In this document: positions 24,832 through 34,097 of the stretch, in pieces
How positions within the stretch are numbered: the first letter of the stretch is position 1
Layout: the number at the start of each line of letters is the position of its first letter
NCBI RefSeq assembly: GCF_000426845.1
Contig: NZ_AUGD01000002.1
Span: 868,001-932,000, forward strand
Length of the DNA: 64,000 nucleotides
Reading direction: 5' to 3'
From: Bradyrhizobium sp. in8p8
GTDB lineage: Bacteria; Pseudomonadota; Alphaproteobacteria; Rhizobiales; Xanthobacteraceae
Made by a program: the position numbers and the translations under genes
The notes under the pieces: generated by a model
Told to the model about the DNA's origin: nothing
What the model saw: only the letters and a program-made list of their open reading frames with translations
Database searches by the model: none

Positions 24832-26667
24832 TCAGCCCTTCCGGCCAATCCTCACAATGAGGTCGCCGGGCATAAGTGCTTTGGCTTCGAGGGGATGCAA
24901 TCGCCACAGGCTCTCGCCCTCGACCAGCGGCGGCACAGGGAGTTCTCGGTCGGCGAAATTGGCGACAATCTGCAGAACGTCGCCCCGACCTGTCTGCCAG
25001 CGTACATCCAGACCTCCCATGCGGGAATCCGATCCCAAGAGTTCTCGCTGCGCCGAAACGACCCCCCGCTTGATGAGGGGCACGATCTTCTCACGCCGTA
25101 TCATCAACAACTGCGCTGTCAGCGCCCGAAACCTTGCGCCAGCCGGGGATTGATCGATGCTCGTCCAGTCCAGCTTGGAGGCGCGGAAGGTTCTTTCGTC
25201 GCAAGGATCCGGGATTTTCGCGCGCGTCTCGGGCGTGGCGAACGCCTTGAAATGTGAGAACTCCTTGCGCCGGCCTTCCCGTGTCAGTTCGGCAGCTTCG
25301 CCCGTCCAGTCTGCGAAGAACAGGAAGGGCGTTTCGGCCGCGGCTTCCTCACCCATGAACAGCATTGGGATATGCGGGCTCAGCAGAACCAGCGCGAGGG
25401 CCTGCTCCAGCTTCTCCGCGCCGACCAGCCGGGACAGCCGCTCCCCGAAGGCGCGGTTGCCGACCTGGTCGTGATTCTGGGCGAAGAAGATGGTCGCTTC
25501 GGGCGGCAAATGCGCACTCGGTTCACCGCGCGGCTCCTCGTGCAGCGGAAAGACTTCGCCCTGATAGGCAAACCCTTCGGTCAGGGATCGCGCCAGATGC
25601 TCGAGCGGCTTGTCTGCGAAGGCCCGGTAATAGCCTTCGTCCTCGCCGGTGAGCAGCACATGCAGCGCATTGTGGAAATCATCGCCCCATTGCGCGTCGT
25701 AGTACCTGGCTCGTCCGTGTGAACGCTCGAGCAGGTGCGCCTGATTGGCCTCGTTCTCCAGCATGAGATGGACGCGCCGGCCCGCCAGCTGACTGCGAAG
25801 AGTTTCGGCGAGCTCGATCAGGAAATGACGCTCGGAATCATCCTTCAATGCGTGGACCGCGTCGAACCGCAATCCGTCGAAGCCGTAGTCGCGCAGCCAC
25901 ATCAGGGCATTCTCGACCAGGAATCCGCGTACGAACGCGCCGTCGTCTCCTTCGAGATTGACGGCCGGCCCCCAGCCGGTGCTGTGGCGCGCGTTAAAGA
26001 AGTTCTCCGCATAGAGGTGCAGATAGTTCAGCTGCGGTCCGAAATGGTTATAGACGACGTCGAGATAGACCATGATATCGAGTGCGTGCGCGGCCCGCAG
26101 CAGCCGCTTGAGATCCTCCGGCCGGCCATAGCGCGCATTCGGCGCGTTCAGGAGCACGCCGTCGTAGCCCCAATTGTGCCGGCCCGGGACGTCGTTGAGC
26201 GGCATCAGCTCGATGGCGGTGATGCCGAGATCGCGAAGATAGGGCAGCTTCTGCTCGACGCCGGCATAGGTCCCCTCTTCGCTGAACGTGCCGACATGCA
26301 GCTCGTAGATGACGGCTTCCGCCCAGGGACGACCCGGGTAGAGAACCGGATCGCGCAACGCCGCGGCATCGATCACCTCGCTCGGCGCGCCGACGTCGTC
26401 CGGCTGGAACAACGAGGCGGGATCGGGAACGACGAGATCCTCATTGATCCTGAACTGATAGCGCGTGCCGGCGCGCGCGGTCTCGCTGAGCAGCTGATAC
26501 CAGCCGTGCTCATCGCGCGGCATCCTGCGGGGCGGCTGGCCAATTTCGAGCAGCTCGACCGATCGAGCCGTGGGCGCCCACAAGTTGAACGAGACACCAT
26601 GATCGATGATCTGAGGACCATGGCGCCGCCCCTGCTCGGCCGTTCCCAGTCTTTGATCCAAGGCCAA
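24832..26667 (-). CDS. treZ: Malto-oligosyltrehalose trehalohydrolase
   Basis: A 611-aa GH13 enzyme. It has an N-terminal CBM48-like domain (VSFNLWAPTARSVELLE), the catalytic barrel with VYELHVGTFS, GFDGLRFDAVHAL (Asp nucleophile), LMLENEANQ (Glu acid/base) and FAQNHDQVGN, and a C-terminal beta domain. It releases trehalose from maltooligosyltrehalose made by TreY; treY is not in the window. The start codon is a TTG: 26667 as given, or 26661, which is better spaced from AAAGGGG. Trehalose is a stress solute, and treZ shares the locus with glgX. Confidence 0.92.
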   Translation of the reverse strand: MALDQRLGTAEQGRRHGPQIIDHGVSFNLWAPTARSVELLEIGQPPRRMPRDEHGWYQLLSETARAGTRYQFRINEDLVVPDPASLFQPDDVGAPSEVIDAAALRDPVLYPGRPWAEAVIYELHVGTFSEEGTYAGVEQKLPYLRDLGITAIELMPLNDVPGRHNWGYDGVLLNAPNARYGRPEDLKRLLRAAHALDIMVYLDVVYNHFGPQLNYLHLYAENFFNARHSTGWGPAVNLEGDDGAFVRGFLVENALMWLRDYGFDGLRFDAVHALKDDSERHFLIELAETLRSQLAGRRVHLMLENEANQAHLLERSHGRARYYDAQWGDDFHNALHVLLTGEDEGYYRAFADKPLEHLARSLTEGFAYQGEVFPLHEEPRGEPSAHLPPEATIFFAQNHDQVGNRAFGERLSRLVGAEKLEQALALVLLSPHIPMLFMGEEAAAETPFLFFADWTGEAAELTREGRRKEFSHFKAFATPETRAKIPDPCDERTFRASKLDWTSIDQSPAGARFRALTAQLLMIRREKIVPLIKRGVVSAQRELLGSDSRMGGLDVRWQTGRGDVLQIVANFADRELPVPPLVEGESLWRLHPLEAKALMPGDLIVRIGRKG

Positions 26668-26918
26668 TCCCCTTTCGCGCCGGCATGTTCGGAATTGGAC
26701 ATGCTTCAGCCAAGCGCGTTGCCAAACGGAGCCAGCTTACGTTCGCTCAATCATGTCTCGGGACGAGAAGCTGCCGTCGGTGCATTCGTTCCTTCCGAGG
26801 CATGTCAGCAGGCGACCTCTCCGCCGGGCTGCTGACCGGACTCGAAATGCCGGTGCCGCCCGCATGTACACTTTTGCATTCAGCGTAAAAACAGCGCGCT
26901 CATTGGCAACTCTCAGGA

Positions 26919-27133
26919 ACCTTTGCTGCGCCGCAGAATTTAGCTTCGCTGGGGGAGACCGGCTTCCTGTTTGACCGCGCATCGGGCGCCGGGTTTCCTG
27001 GAAGCCTCTGCCGAGCGTTCTCGACCTTCGGCATGAAAGACCGGCTCGACCACACGCGCAGGGCTGCCATGGCGCAGGCCTTCAGCTGGACCCAATCAAA
27101 TCCTACGCTGAACTCTACAAGTCGTCGATCTAG
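26919..27133 (+). pseudogene. Remnant of a glycogen-synthase-like (GT5) C-terminus
   Basis: Reading across frames gives SLGETGFLFDRASG, then a helix ending RRAAMAQAFSW, and, after a one-base shift, IKSYAELYKSSI and a stop at 27131-27133. This matches the ending of GlgA-type glycogen synthases (TGF-F-D, then MAQDFSW, then ELY). At least two frame disruptions are visible and nothing upstream of 26919 is recognisable. It is a dead 3' fragment next to treZ and glgX. The family call is moderate because the fragment is short. Confidence 0.45.
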
Positions 27134-27154
27134 CCAGGCATTTGGGGGACGGCC

Positions 27155-27690
27155 ATGAAGATGGCGCAAATCTCTCCACTGGCGGCGAGCTGGCCCGCGA
27201 CCTTACGAAGGGACTGAGAGTCCGCTGTTCGCGAGCGGAGACCCGATCATGTCAGCCGAGCTTGCGCCATGCTCGAAGATGGCCCTGCGCCTTGATCCCA
27301 CCGTCAAGCACATGACACCTCGAAGCCATGGCTTGCGGCACGCCAGTGATCGCCCTGGCCCATGGTTCGGTGCCTGAAGTGATCGGCTACGGCGTCAGCG
27401 GTTCGTGGTGAACTCCATGGAGGAGGCCGTCGCGGCGGCGAGTCCGCTCGGCACGTTGGAGCGGCAAGCGATCCGCAAGCGGTTCAAGCAGCGCTTCACG
27501 GCCGAGCGGATGGCGCGGGAGTATCTGGCGGCTTATCTCCGGCTGCCAGCGCTGCGGCAAACGCCGCAACTCGACCTGCTCGCGATCGCCAAGAGTGAGA
27601 ACGAGATCCGGATGCCGATACCCACTGTCGGCTTGACCATGATTGCGGCCGGCGCCGGCTGGCACCGTCTTCAAGGCGCGGAACCGAATG
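27155..27690 (+). pseudogene. Decayed GT4 glycosyltransferase gene
   Basis: Pieces of one GT4 glycosyltransferase appear in order but in different frames. They are MKMAQISPLAASWP from an ATG at 27155 behind GGGGGA, PYEGTE, LFASGDPIMSAELAPC with MALRLDPTVKHMTP, EAMACGTPVIALAHGSVPEV, and after another shift FVVNSMEEAVAA with RFTAERMAREYLAAYLRL. Intact relatives read (M)RIAQVAPL, LYGGTE, TLFASGDS, EAMACGTPVIA and GFVV in a 350-400-residue protein. Most of the middle is deleted and at least three frameshifts are present, so it cannot be functional. It precedes the DUF3606 gene. Confidence 0.65.
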
Positions 27691-27704
27691 TCCGGGCGAC
27701 TGTT
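27680..27704 (+). promoter_or_regulatory. EcfG-type promoter motif, near-consensus
   Basis: GGAAC at 27680-27684, 16 bases, then TGTT at 27701-27704. The general-stress sigma EcfG consensus is GGAAC-N16/17-CGTT, so this differs in one base. It lies 26 bases before the DUF3606 start, within the end of the decayed glycosyltransferase. Confidence 0.45.
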
Positions 27705-27729
27705 ACGATCACACACAGGAGCTGTCGAC

Positions 27730-27996
27730 ATGCGCCGCTCGAAACCACAAGCAGTCCGTAACAAGCTCGACCTGGCCGACCGCGCCCAGGTACGGCTGGT
27801 CAAGAAACGGCTTGGGCTCTCGGATATGGAGCTTGCCGCAATCGTCGGGCGCATCGGCAATTCGATTTCGGCCATCAGCAAGGAGGCCGCTCAGAGGCCA
27901 AAAGTGCTGAACAAGCCTTCCGAAGCCGTGATCGCCGCGACGGTGGCCGGCGAACAAGCGACCACCGAACTCGCGGCGGCCGCGCCGACATCTTGA
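27730..27996 (+). CDS. DUF3606 domain protein
   Basis: An 88-aa protein. The core NKLDLADRAQVRLVKKRLGL, then ELAAIVGRIGNS resembles the DUF3606 pattern (short basic helix-loop-helix with VRYWTKKFGV). AGGAG precedes the ATG at 27730; the frame is open from 27643. DUF3606 proteins are common small stress-associated proteins in rhizobia, biochemical role unknown. A near-consensus EcfG promoter lies just upstream. glgX begins 19 bases downstream, so the two are probably cotranscribed. Confidence 0.7.
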   Translation: MRRSKPQAVRNKLDLADRAQVRLVKKRLGLSDMELAAIVGRIGNSISAISKEAAQRPKVLNKPSEAVIAATVAGEQATTELAAAAPTS

Positions 27997-28015
27997 CGGA
28001 CTATCGGGGGCGATC

Positions 28016-30253
28016 ATGGACCAAAAACTACATTCGGACGACGCCCTCACCCGGGCCGCCTCGAGGTTGCGCCGCACCCGGATCACCGAGGGCAGGCCAT
28101 TCCCGCTCGGCGCCACCTGGGACGGCCTCGGCGTCAATTTCGCTCTATTTTCCGCCCACGCCACCACGGTCGAGCTTTGCCTGTTCGATGACGCCGGCGA
28201 AACCGAGCTCGAGCGCATCGAGCTGCCCGAATATACCGACGAGGTCTGGCACGGCTATCTGCCTTCCGCCCGCCCCGGCACAGTCTACGGCTATCGCGTC
28301 CATGGCCCCTATGAGCCCGACGCGGGCCACCGCTTCAATCCCAACAAGCTCGTGCTCGATCCCTACGCCAAGCAACTGGTCGGCCAGCTCCGATGGGGAC
28401 CGGAGCTGTTCGGCTACCAACTCGACCATGCCGACAAGGACCTCTCCTACGACGAACGCGACAGCGCGCCCTTGATGCAGAAATGCCGCGTCATCGACCC
28501 CGCCTTCACCTGGGGTACAGCGCGCAAGCTGGAGGTGCCGTGGGAGCGCACGATCGTCTACGAAATGCACGTCAAGGGATTCACCCAGCTGCATCCGCTG
28601 GTGCCGGAAGCCGAGCGCGGCACGTTCTCGGGGCTGGCACATTCGGAAGTCCCGGCCTACTTGCGCTCGCTCGGCATCACCAGCGCCGAGCTGCTGCCGA
28701 TCCATGCCTTCGTCGACGACAGCTATCTGGTCGAGAAAGGCCTGCGCAATTACTGGGGATACAACTCCATCGCCTTCTTCGCGCCGGATCCGCGTTACCT
28801 CAAGGCGACTTCAGCCAGCGAATTCAAGGCCATGGTCAACCAGTTTCATGCCCATGGCATCGAGGTCATTCTCGACGTCGTCTACAATCACACGGCGGAA
28901 GGCAACGAGCTCGGCCCGACCTTGTCGTTCAAGGGCATCGACAATGCCAGCTATTACCGCCTGCTGCCGGACCAGAAGCGCTATTACATCAACGACACCG
29001 GCACCGGAAACACCGTCAACCTGTCGCATCAACGCGTACTTCAGCTCGTCGCCGATTCCTTGCGTTATTGGGCGACCGAGATGCGGGTCGACGGCTTCCG
29101 CTTCGACCTCGCCACCATCCTGGCGCGCGAACCCTATGGCTTCGATGAAGGCGGCGGGTTCCTCGACGCCTGCCGCCAGGATCCCGTGCTCTCCAGCGTC
29201 AAGCTGATCGCCGAGCCCTGGGACATCGGTCCCGGAGGCTACCAGGTCGGCCAGTTTCCCCCCGGCTGGGCCGAGTGGAACGACAAGTTCAGAGACACCG
29301 TGCGCGCCTTCTGGAAGGGCGACCCGGGCACGCTGGCCGACTTTGCCAAGCGCGTGTCGGGATCCGGCGACCTCTTCAACAAGCGCGGGCGCCGGCCGTG
29401 GGCCAGCGTCAATTTCGTCACAGCCCACGACGGCTTCAATCTGAACGACCTCGTCTCGTACAACGACAAGCACAACGAGGCGAACGGCGAGGACAATCGC
29501 GACGGTCACAGCAACAACCATTCGTGGAACTGCGGCGTCGAAGGCCCGACCGACGATCCGGAGATCATCGCGCTCCGCGAGCGCCAGAAGCGAAACCTGC
29601 TCGCGACGATGCTGCTCTCCCATGGCACGCCGATGCTGCTCGCCGGTGACGAGTTCGGACACACCCAGAACGGAAACAACAACGCGTACGCCCAGGACAA
29701 TGAGACAACGTGGCTCAACTGGATGGGCATCACCGCCAACGGGCGCAGCCTCCGCGAGTTCACGCGCAAGCTGATCGCCACCCGCAAGGCGTTTCCGATC
29801 CTCTACCGCAGCCGCTTCCTGGTCGGGTCACACAACGAGGAACTCGACGTCAAGGACGTGACCTGGCTGTCGCCATCCGGCGAGGAGATGACGACGGAGC
29901 AGTGGCATGATGGCAACGCCAAGTGCTTTGGGATGCTGCTCGACGGCCGCGCGCAGGAGACGGGAGTCAAGCGCCGCGGCTCCGATGCGACCATGCTGCT
30001 GGTCTATAACGCGCACCATGACGTCGTGAACTTCACGTTGCCGGAGGTCGCGGACGGACGCAGCTGGCTCGGCCTGATCGACACCAATCGCCCCGACGCA
30101 CCGATGGCCGAGTTCGAGTTCGGGCACGACTATGCGGTGACGGCGCGTTCGCTCGTGGTGTTTGGCCTGGCGAACGATAGCATCGCAACCCGACGCCTCC
30201 GCCAAGGCCTCGGCGCGCTGCTGGACGTCGCCGATACCCCTCTGGCGGATTGA
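28016..30253 (+). CDS. glgX: Glycogen debranching enzyme (GH13, GlgX)
   Basis: A 745-aa isoamylase-type enzyme. It has an N-terminal CBM48 domain (PLGATWDGLGVNFALFSAHA), the GH13 barrel with VVYNHTAEG, VDGFRFDLATIL (Asp nucleophile), LIAEPWDIG (Glu acid/base) and TAHDGFNLNDL, then a C-terminal beta domain. It hydrolyses alpha-1,6 branches of phosphorylase-trimmed glycogen, feeding glycogen turnover and malto-oligosaccharides for trehalose synthesis. The ribosome site is GGGGG. It follows DUF3606 in a likely operon under a stress-type promoter. Confidence 0.93.
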   Translation: MDQKLHSDDALTRAASRLRRTRITEGRPFPLGATWDGLGVNFALFSAHATTVELCLFDDAGETELERIELPEYTDEVWHGYLPSARPGTVYGYRVHGPYEPDAGHRFNPNKLVLDPYAKQLVGQLRWGPELFGYQLDHADKDLSYDERDSAPLMQKCRVIDPAFTWGTARKLEVPWERTIVYEMHVKGFTQLHPLVPEAERGTFSGLAHSEVPAYLRSLGITSAELLPIHAFVDDSYLVEKGLRNYWGYNSIAFFAPDPRYLKATSASEFKAMVNQFHAHGIEVILDVVYNHTAEGNELGPTLSFKGIDNASYYRLLPDQKRYYINDTGTGNTVNLSHQRVLQLVADSLRYWATEMRVDGFRFDLATILAREPYGFDEGGGFLDACRQDPVLSSVKLIAEPWDIGPGGYQVGQFPPGWAEWNDKFRDTVRAFWKGDPGTLADFAKRVSGSGDLFNKRGRRPWASVNFVTAHDGFNLNDLVSYNDKHNEANGEDNRDGHSNNHSWNCGVEGPTDDPEIIALRERQKRNLLATMLLSHGTPMLLAGDEFGHTQNGNNNAYAQDNETTWLNWMGITANGRSLREFTRKLIATRKAFPILYRSRFLVGSHNEELDVKDVTWLSPSGEEMTTEQWHDGNAKCFGMLLDGRAQETGVKRRGSDATMLLVYNAHHDVVNFTLPEVADGRSWLGLIDTNRPDAPMAEFEFGHDYAVTARSLVVFGLANDSIATRRLRQGLGALLDVADTPLAD

Positions 30254-30387
30254 ACCGTTCGCCGCTCGCCGAAGCGCAATGAGATCGAATGACTCGTCAT
30301 CGGACTTCAGGTCTTGCGCAGACCTTCCGGGAAACCGATTCACGTTTCCGGAGCTGATGTGATTAGGTTTGATTGCGCCACCGGCGG

Positions 30388-30480
30388 TGCGCTCCTTCTC
30401 CCGCTTGCGGGAGAGGGTTGGGGAGAGGGTGTTTCCGCAATCGGACAATCGCCAAGAGAAGAAAGCCCTCACCCGGCGCG
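30388..30480. repeat. Intergenic palindromic repeat
   Basis: The palindrome CTCCCGC-TT-GCGGGAG (30398-30413) is followed by GGGTTGGGGAGAGGG and later CCCTCACCCGGCGC. This is the sequence style of the dispersed intergenic palindromes common in Bradyrhizobium and relatives. Only one copy is seen here. It lies between the convergent glgX and nuoD genes, where such elements often sit. Confidence 0.5.
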
Positions 30481-30512
30481 GTCATCGATTCACTCTAAAG
30501 CCGGGCCGGCGA

Positions 30513-31709
30513 TCAGCGGTCGACCTCGCCGAACACGATGTCCAGCGAGCCCAGGATCGCCGAGACGTCGGCGAGCAAGTGCCCCCTACAGAGAAAATCC
30601 ATCGCTTGCAGATGAGCGAAGCCGGGGGACCTGATCTTGCACTTGTAGGCCCTGTTGGTCCCGTCCGAGACGAGAAACACGCCGAATTCGCCTTTGGGCG
30701 CCTCGACGGCAACGTAGATCTCGCCGGCAGGAACGTGGAAGCCTTCGGTGTAGAGCTTGAAATGGTGGATCAGCGCTTCCATCGAACGCTTCATTTCGCC
30801 GCGCCTGGGCGGAGCGATCTTGTTGTCCTGCACGAGCACCGGGCCCCCGCCGTCAGGGGACTTCAGCTTCTCGATGCACTGCTTCATGATGCGGACTGAC
30901 TGCCTCATCTCCTCCATGCGAATGAGATAGCGGTCATAGCAATCGCCGTTCCTGCCGATGGGAACATCGAAGTCCATCTCGGCATAGCAGTCATAGGGCT
31001 GCGCCTTGCGCAAATCCCAGGCGGCCCCCGAACCACGCACCATCACGCCCGAGAATCCCCAGGCCCAGGCCTGTTCGAGCGTCACCCTGCCGATATCGAC
31101 GTTGCGGCCCTTGAAAATCCGGTTGAGCGAGAGCAGCCGGTCGAGATCGTCGACGACCTTCAGAAATGGATCGCACCAGGCCTCGATGTCGTCGATGAGC
31201 TTGGGCGGAAGATCCTGATGGACGCCGCCCGGCCGGTAATAGTTGGCATGCATCCGGCTGCCCGAGGCTCGCTCATAGAACACCATGAGCTTCTCACGCT
31301 CTTCGAAGCCCCACAGCGGCGGCGTCAAGGCGCCGACATCCATGGCCTGCGTGGTGACGTTCAAGAGGTGCGACAGGATGCGGCTGATCTCGTGATAGAG
31401 CACGCGGATGAGCTGGCCGCGCCGCGGCACCTCGATTCCGATCAGCCGTTCGATGGCAAGGCAGAAGGCATGCTCCTGCGTCAGGGGAGCGACATAGTCG
31501 AGCCGATCGAAATAGGGAATGGCCTGGAGATAGGTCTTTGCCTCGATCAGCTTTTCGGTGCCGCGGTGCAAAAGGCCGATGTGCGGATCGACCCGCTCCA
31601 CGACCTCTCCGTCCAGTTCGAGCACGAGCCGCAGCACCCCGTGAGCGGCGGGATGCTGAGGACCGAAATTGATGGTGAAGTTTCTGAGGCTGGGAGATTG
31701 TTCCGGCAT
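30513..31709 (-). CDS. nuoD: NADH-quinone oxidoreductase subunit D, orphan copy
   Basis: A 398-aa NuoD/49-kDa-subunit homolog of usual length, similar end to end: [65 protein letters not shown] and the ending [10 protein letters not shown]. In complex I this subunit lines the quinone pocket. No other nuo gene is adjacent; the neighbours are glgX and a DUF3551 protein. It is therefore a detached paralog, either a spare subunit or one repurposed. The quinone-pocket His and Tyr regions look intact. Confidence 0.92.
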   Translation of the reverse strand: MPEQSPSLRNFTINFGPQHPAAHGVLRLVLELDGEVVERVDPHIGLLHRGTEKLIEAKTYLQAIPYFDRLDYVAPLTQEHAFCLAIERLIGIEVPRRGQLIRVLYHEISRILSHLLNVTTQAMDVGALTPPLWGFEEREKLMVFYERASGSRMHANYYRPGGVHQDLPPKLIDDIEAWCDPFLKVVDDLDRLLSLNRIFKGRNVDIGRVTLEQAWAWGFSGVMVRGSGAAWDLRKAQPYDCYAEMDFDVPIGRNGDCYDRYLIRMEEMRQSVRIMKQCIEKLKSPDGGGPVLVQDNKIAPPRRGEMKRSMEALIHHFKLYTEGFHVPAGEIYVAVEAPKGEFGVFLVSDGTNRAYKCKIRSPGFAHLQAMDFLCRGHLLADVSAILGSLDIVFGEVDR

Positions 31710-31825
31710 TCTGCTTCCGATCGAAGACGTCGCGGCGACACCTTAGCCGCGATCCGGAACGACCGGCTTCACACAGGTTAACGGCTCGCCTCAAATGGCG
31801 AGCATCAGTGCCCTGCGAGCGTTTT

Positions 31826-31850
31826 GGAACACCACATCTCGGGCCGCGTT
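31826..31850 (+). promoter_or_regulatory. EcfG-type promoter, perfect consensus
   Basis: GGAAC at 31826-31830, 16 bases, then CGTT at 31847-31850: exact match to the alphaproteobacterial general-stress sigma consensus. It is 24 bases upstream of the DUF3551 ATG. Confidence 0.65.
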
Positions 31851-31874
31851 CAATGTCGAAATTGGAGATCAAAG

Positions 31875-32105
31875 ATGAAACATCGCCTGCTTGCCGTCGC
31901 TCTGGTGATCGCGGGTGGCTTCGCCTCCTCGAACGCGGCTTTCGCGCAAGATCGCTACTGCCTGCAGGGTCGCATCTGGGGCTATCCAGGCAATTGCCAG
32001 TTCGCCAGCTACGCCCAATGCATGGCGACAGCATCGGGAACGAACGCCTATTGCGGCATCAATCCCCGCTATGCCCACGCACGCCGTTACAGGGGATACC
32101 GGTGA
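31875..32105 (+). CDS. DUF3551 small secreted protein
   Basis: A 76-aa protein with signal peptide MKHRLLAVALVIAGGFASS (cut after AFA). The DUF3551 body follows: a first cysteine in RYCLQGR, GNCQFASYAQCMATASG, YCGINP and a basic Tyr/Arg end. The four cysteines suggest disulfides in the periplasm. DUF3551 is a large Bradyrhizobium family of unknown role. A perfect EcfG-type promoter lies 24 bases upstream, so stress induction is expected. The downstream patatin frame overlaps its 3' end. Confidence 0.8.
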   Translation: MKHRLLAVALVIAGGFASSNAAFAQDRYCLQGRIWGYPGNCQFASYAQCMATASGTNAYCGINPRYAHARRYRGYR

Positions 32106-33153
32106 TCAGCCCCGAACTCCGGACTGGCCACCGGCGTCCGTCTTGACCGATCCTGCAGCTGAGCGGAGCGGGGTGGCGGCGGCAGAGCGCCCTCTCACCG
32201 CCATTACCTTTTCCGGCGGCCTCGGTCTTGGCGCCTATCACGGCGGTGTGTTCGAGGCGTTCACCTCTCTTACGTTGCCGCTCGATTGGGTCACCGGTTC
32301 ATCGGCAGGCGCCATCACCGCTGCACTGATCGCGGGCAGCCCGAGCGCCGACCGGCTGCGCAATCTGCGCAGCTATTGGCACGCGCCAAGCAATCCAGCC
32401 GCAGCGCCGAACGCAGGCCGCCATACGTTGGCCTGGCTGAGCTCGATCAATACGCGCGTGCTAGGTCATTCGGGCTTCTTCCATCCCCGCCTCCCTCTCC
32501 CGGCATCTCACTTCGGCGGTCTCTACGATCTCGGCCCCACCCGCGAACGCCTCCGGCGGTTGATCGATTTCGAACGTTTGAACGGCGGCGATCCGCGCAT
32601 CACGATCTGCGCCACGGACGTCGAAAGTGGCGATGCGGTCTTGTTCGACTCCGCATTGGAGCGGATCGAAATGGATCACATCCTGGCCAGTTGCGGATTC
32701 GTCCCGGAGTTCGCTCCAGTGCGGATCGCCGACCGCTGGCTCGGCGATGGCGGGTTCTCGCTGAACGCGCCATTCGACCCGGTCCTCGAGAATGCGGGCC
32801 CGCTCCACCTCTATGTCATCGATTTGTTTCCACGCGACGGCAAGGTCCCTGACGGGCTCGAGGCCGCAGCCGAACGCAAGAGCGACCTGACCTTCAGCAA
32901 CCAGACCTTCCAGCGCCTTGGATATGCCCTGGAAGCCCGTCAGCTGCGCGCCGAGCTTCAGGACCTCGACTATGACGACAAGGTCTATCTCCTGAGCTAC
33001 CGCCCCGGCCGCGAGGAAGCAGGTCCTGAAAAATCCTTCGATCTGTCGGAGACAGCCATGGCGCAACGCTGGCGGGCAGGCTTGCTCGATATGCAGCATG
33101 CCGGACGCCTTGCTCCGGTCAAGAACGGGATCTGCAGCGTGCGGCGGCCATAG
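32071..33153 (+). CDS. Patatin-like phospholipase
   Basis: About 360 aa. Patatin motifs are complete: glycine-rich oxyanion loop FSGGLGLGAYHGGV, nucleophile elbow TGSSAGA (G-x-S-x-G, Ser) and the catalytic Asp in LGDGGFS. It should hydrolyse acyl lipids. No signal peptide. The ATG at 32071 overlaps the DUF3551 gene by 35 bases; a TTG at 32143 or GTG at 32173 would avoid the overlap and still leave the whole patatin domain, so the start is uncertain. Probably cotranscribed with DUF3551. Confidence 0.85.
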   Translation: MPTHAVTGDTGDQPRTPDWPPASVLTDPAAERSGVAAAERPLTAITFSGGLGLGAYHGGVFEAFTSLTLPLDWVTGSSAGAITAALIAGSPSADRLRNLRSYWHAPSNPAAAPNAGRHTLAWLSSINTRVLGHSGFFHPRLPLPASHFGGLYDLGPTRERLRRLIDFERLNGGDPRITICATDVESGDAVLFDSALERIEMDHILASCGFVPEFAPVRIADRWLGDGGFSLNAPFDPVLENAGPLHLYVIDLFPRDGKVPDGLEAAAERKSDLTFSNQTFQRLGYALEARQLRAELQDLDYDDKVYLLSYRPGREEAGPEKSFDLSETAMAQRWRAGLLDMQHAGRLAPVKNGICSVRRP

Positions 33154-33186
33154 CGGCGTCTCCGACGAAAGCACGCGAGCTGCGGC

Positions 33187-34047
33187 CTAGATGTCATGGT
33201 CGAGATGCCGGCAGATCTCGCCAAGCAGCTGCTTGACGCCCTCGTCTGCAGCGATGCCTTCCGGCGGAGCAATGGTGGTGATGCCCCAGTTCGCGAGCAC
33301 GGCCTCCTGGACCGGATTGCGCTGCGTGACGAATACGAAGGATTTCGGCCGGTCCTGGTTGTGCCGGGACCCGTCCCAGATCTGCCAGATCCGGTGCAGC
33401 AGCAGGCGGATGTTGGGATCGGACATGCTGTATCCGATGAAGAGCAGCGTGCTGCCGAGGGCATCGGCGCGAAACCGGATGTCGAGCGGAGAATTGAAGG
33501 AGAGCCGATTGAGAAAATCGGTCTCGGTCAGAACGAGCGAGGCGTCATCGTCGAAGTCGCCGTGGAATTTGATGATGTGGGTGACGCCAGGGTCGGCGCT
33601 CGCGATCTCCTTGGCGTTGCTGATTTTCGCGTACGGCTTCCTGAGGACGTCGAAGGCGGTTTCGAGATTGCGATCGTAGTTGGTCGTGTAGATCACCGGA
33701 AAGTCGAGCTGGACGATCATCCGGTGAAGCTCCGAGGCCGCAATTCTCTCGGGATCGACGCGCCAGTTTCGGTCCAGCCAGCTGCGGAGCGGCCCGATCG
33801 CGCCACGCTTCAGCCGGTAATACTCCGCGAGCATCTGATAGCCGCCGTGCATCCCGTCGATGACATTGCGTTCGAGGCCAAGATCGTCGAGCAGATGGTC
33901 GATCAGGGATTGCCAGGACGGCAAGCCGACTGCCATCGAGACACCGGCGCCGACGAACAGGATTGCGCGGCGTCGCTTGATGGCCGCCGCCAGGACTTCA
34001 TGAGGCGCTTCCTGCTCGGATGCGAGCCCTGTGGTTCGTTGCTCCAT
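33187..34047 (-). CDS. SIR2-like domain protein (SIR2_2 family)
   Basis: A 286-aa protein made almost entirely of a SIR2-like domain. It shows FVGAGVS (residues 32-37), VIYTTNYDRN (119-127), IIKFHGDFDD (158-167) and LFIGYSMSDPN (202-212), the order seen in NAD-binding SIR2_2 domains. Several relatives are antiphage NADases, usually fused to sensor domains; this protein has no obvious extra domain. The ATG at 34047 is internal to a longer open frame whose upstream part is antisense-like. A Nudix gene ends 50 bases upstream on the same strand. The function of this stand-alone form is unknown. Confidence 0.8.
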   Translation of the reverse strand: MEQRTTGLASEQEAPHEVLAAAIKRRRAILFVGAGVSMAVGLPSWQSLIDHLLDDLGLERNVIDGMHGGYQMLAEYYRLKRGAIGPLRSWLDRNWRVDPERIAASELHRMIVQLDFPVIYTTNYDRNLETAFDVLRKPYAKISNAKEIASADPGVTHIIKFHGDFDDDASLVLTETDFLNRLSFNSPLDIRFRADALGSTLLFIGYSMSDPNIRLLLHRIWQIWDGSRHNQDRPKSFVFVTQRNPVQEAVLANWGITTIAPPEGIAADEGVKQLLGEICRHLDHDI

Positions 34048-34097
34048 CCTGTTTGAATGGTTGGCCGGGAGGCACGTTCCTAAAGCAGCATCGTCGT

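Noticed and set aside
28811..29662. A 283-codon minus-strand frame in the glgX region
   Set aside because: It is fully antisense to the GH13 catalytic domain, whose motifs are intact on the plus strand.
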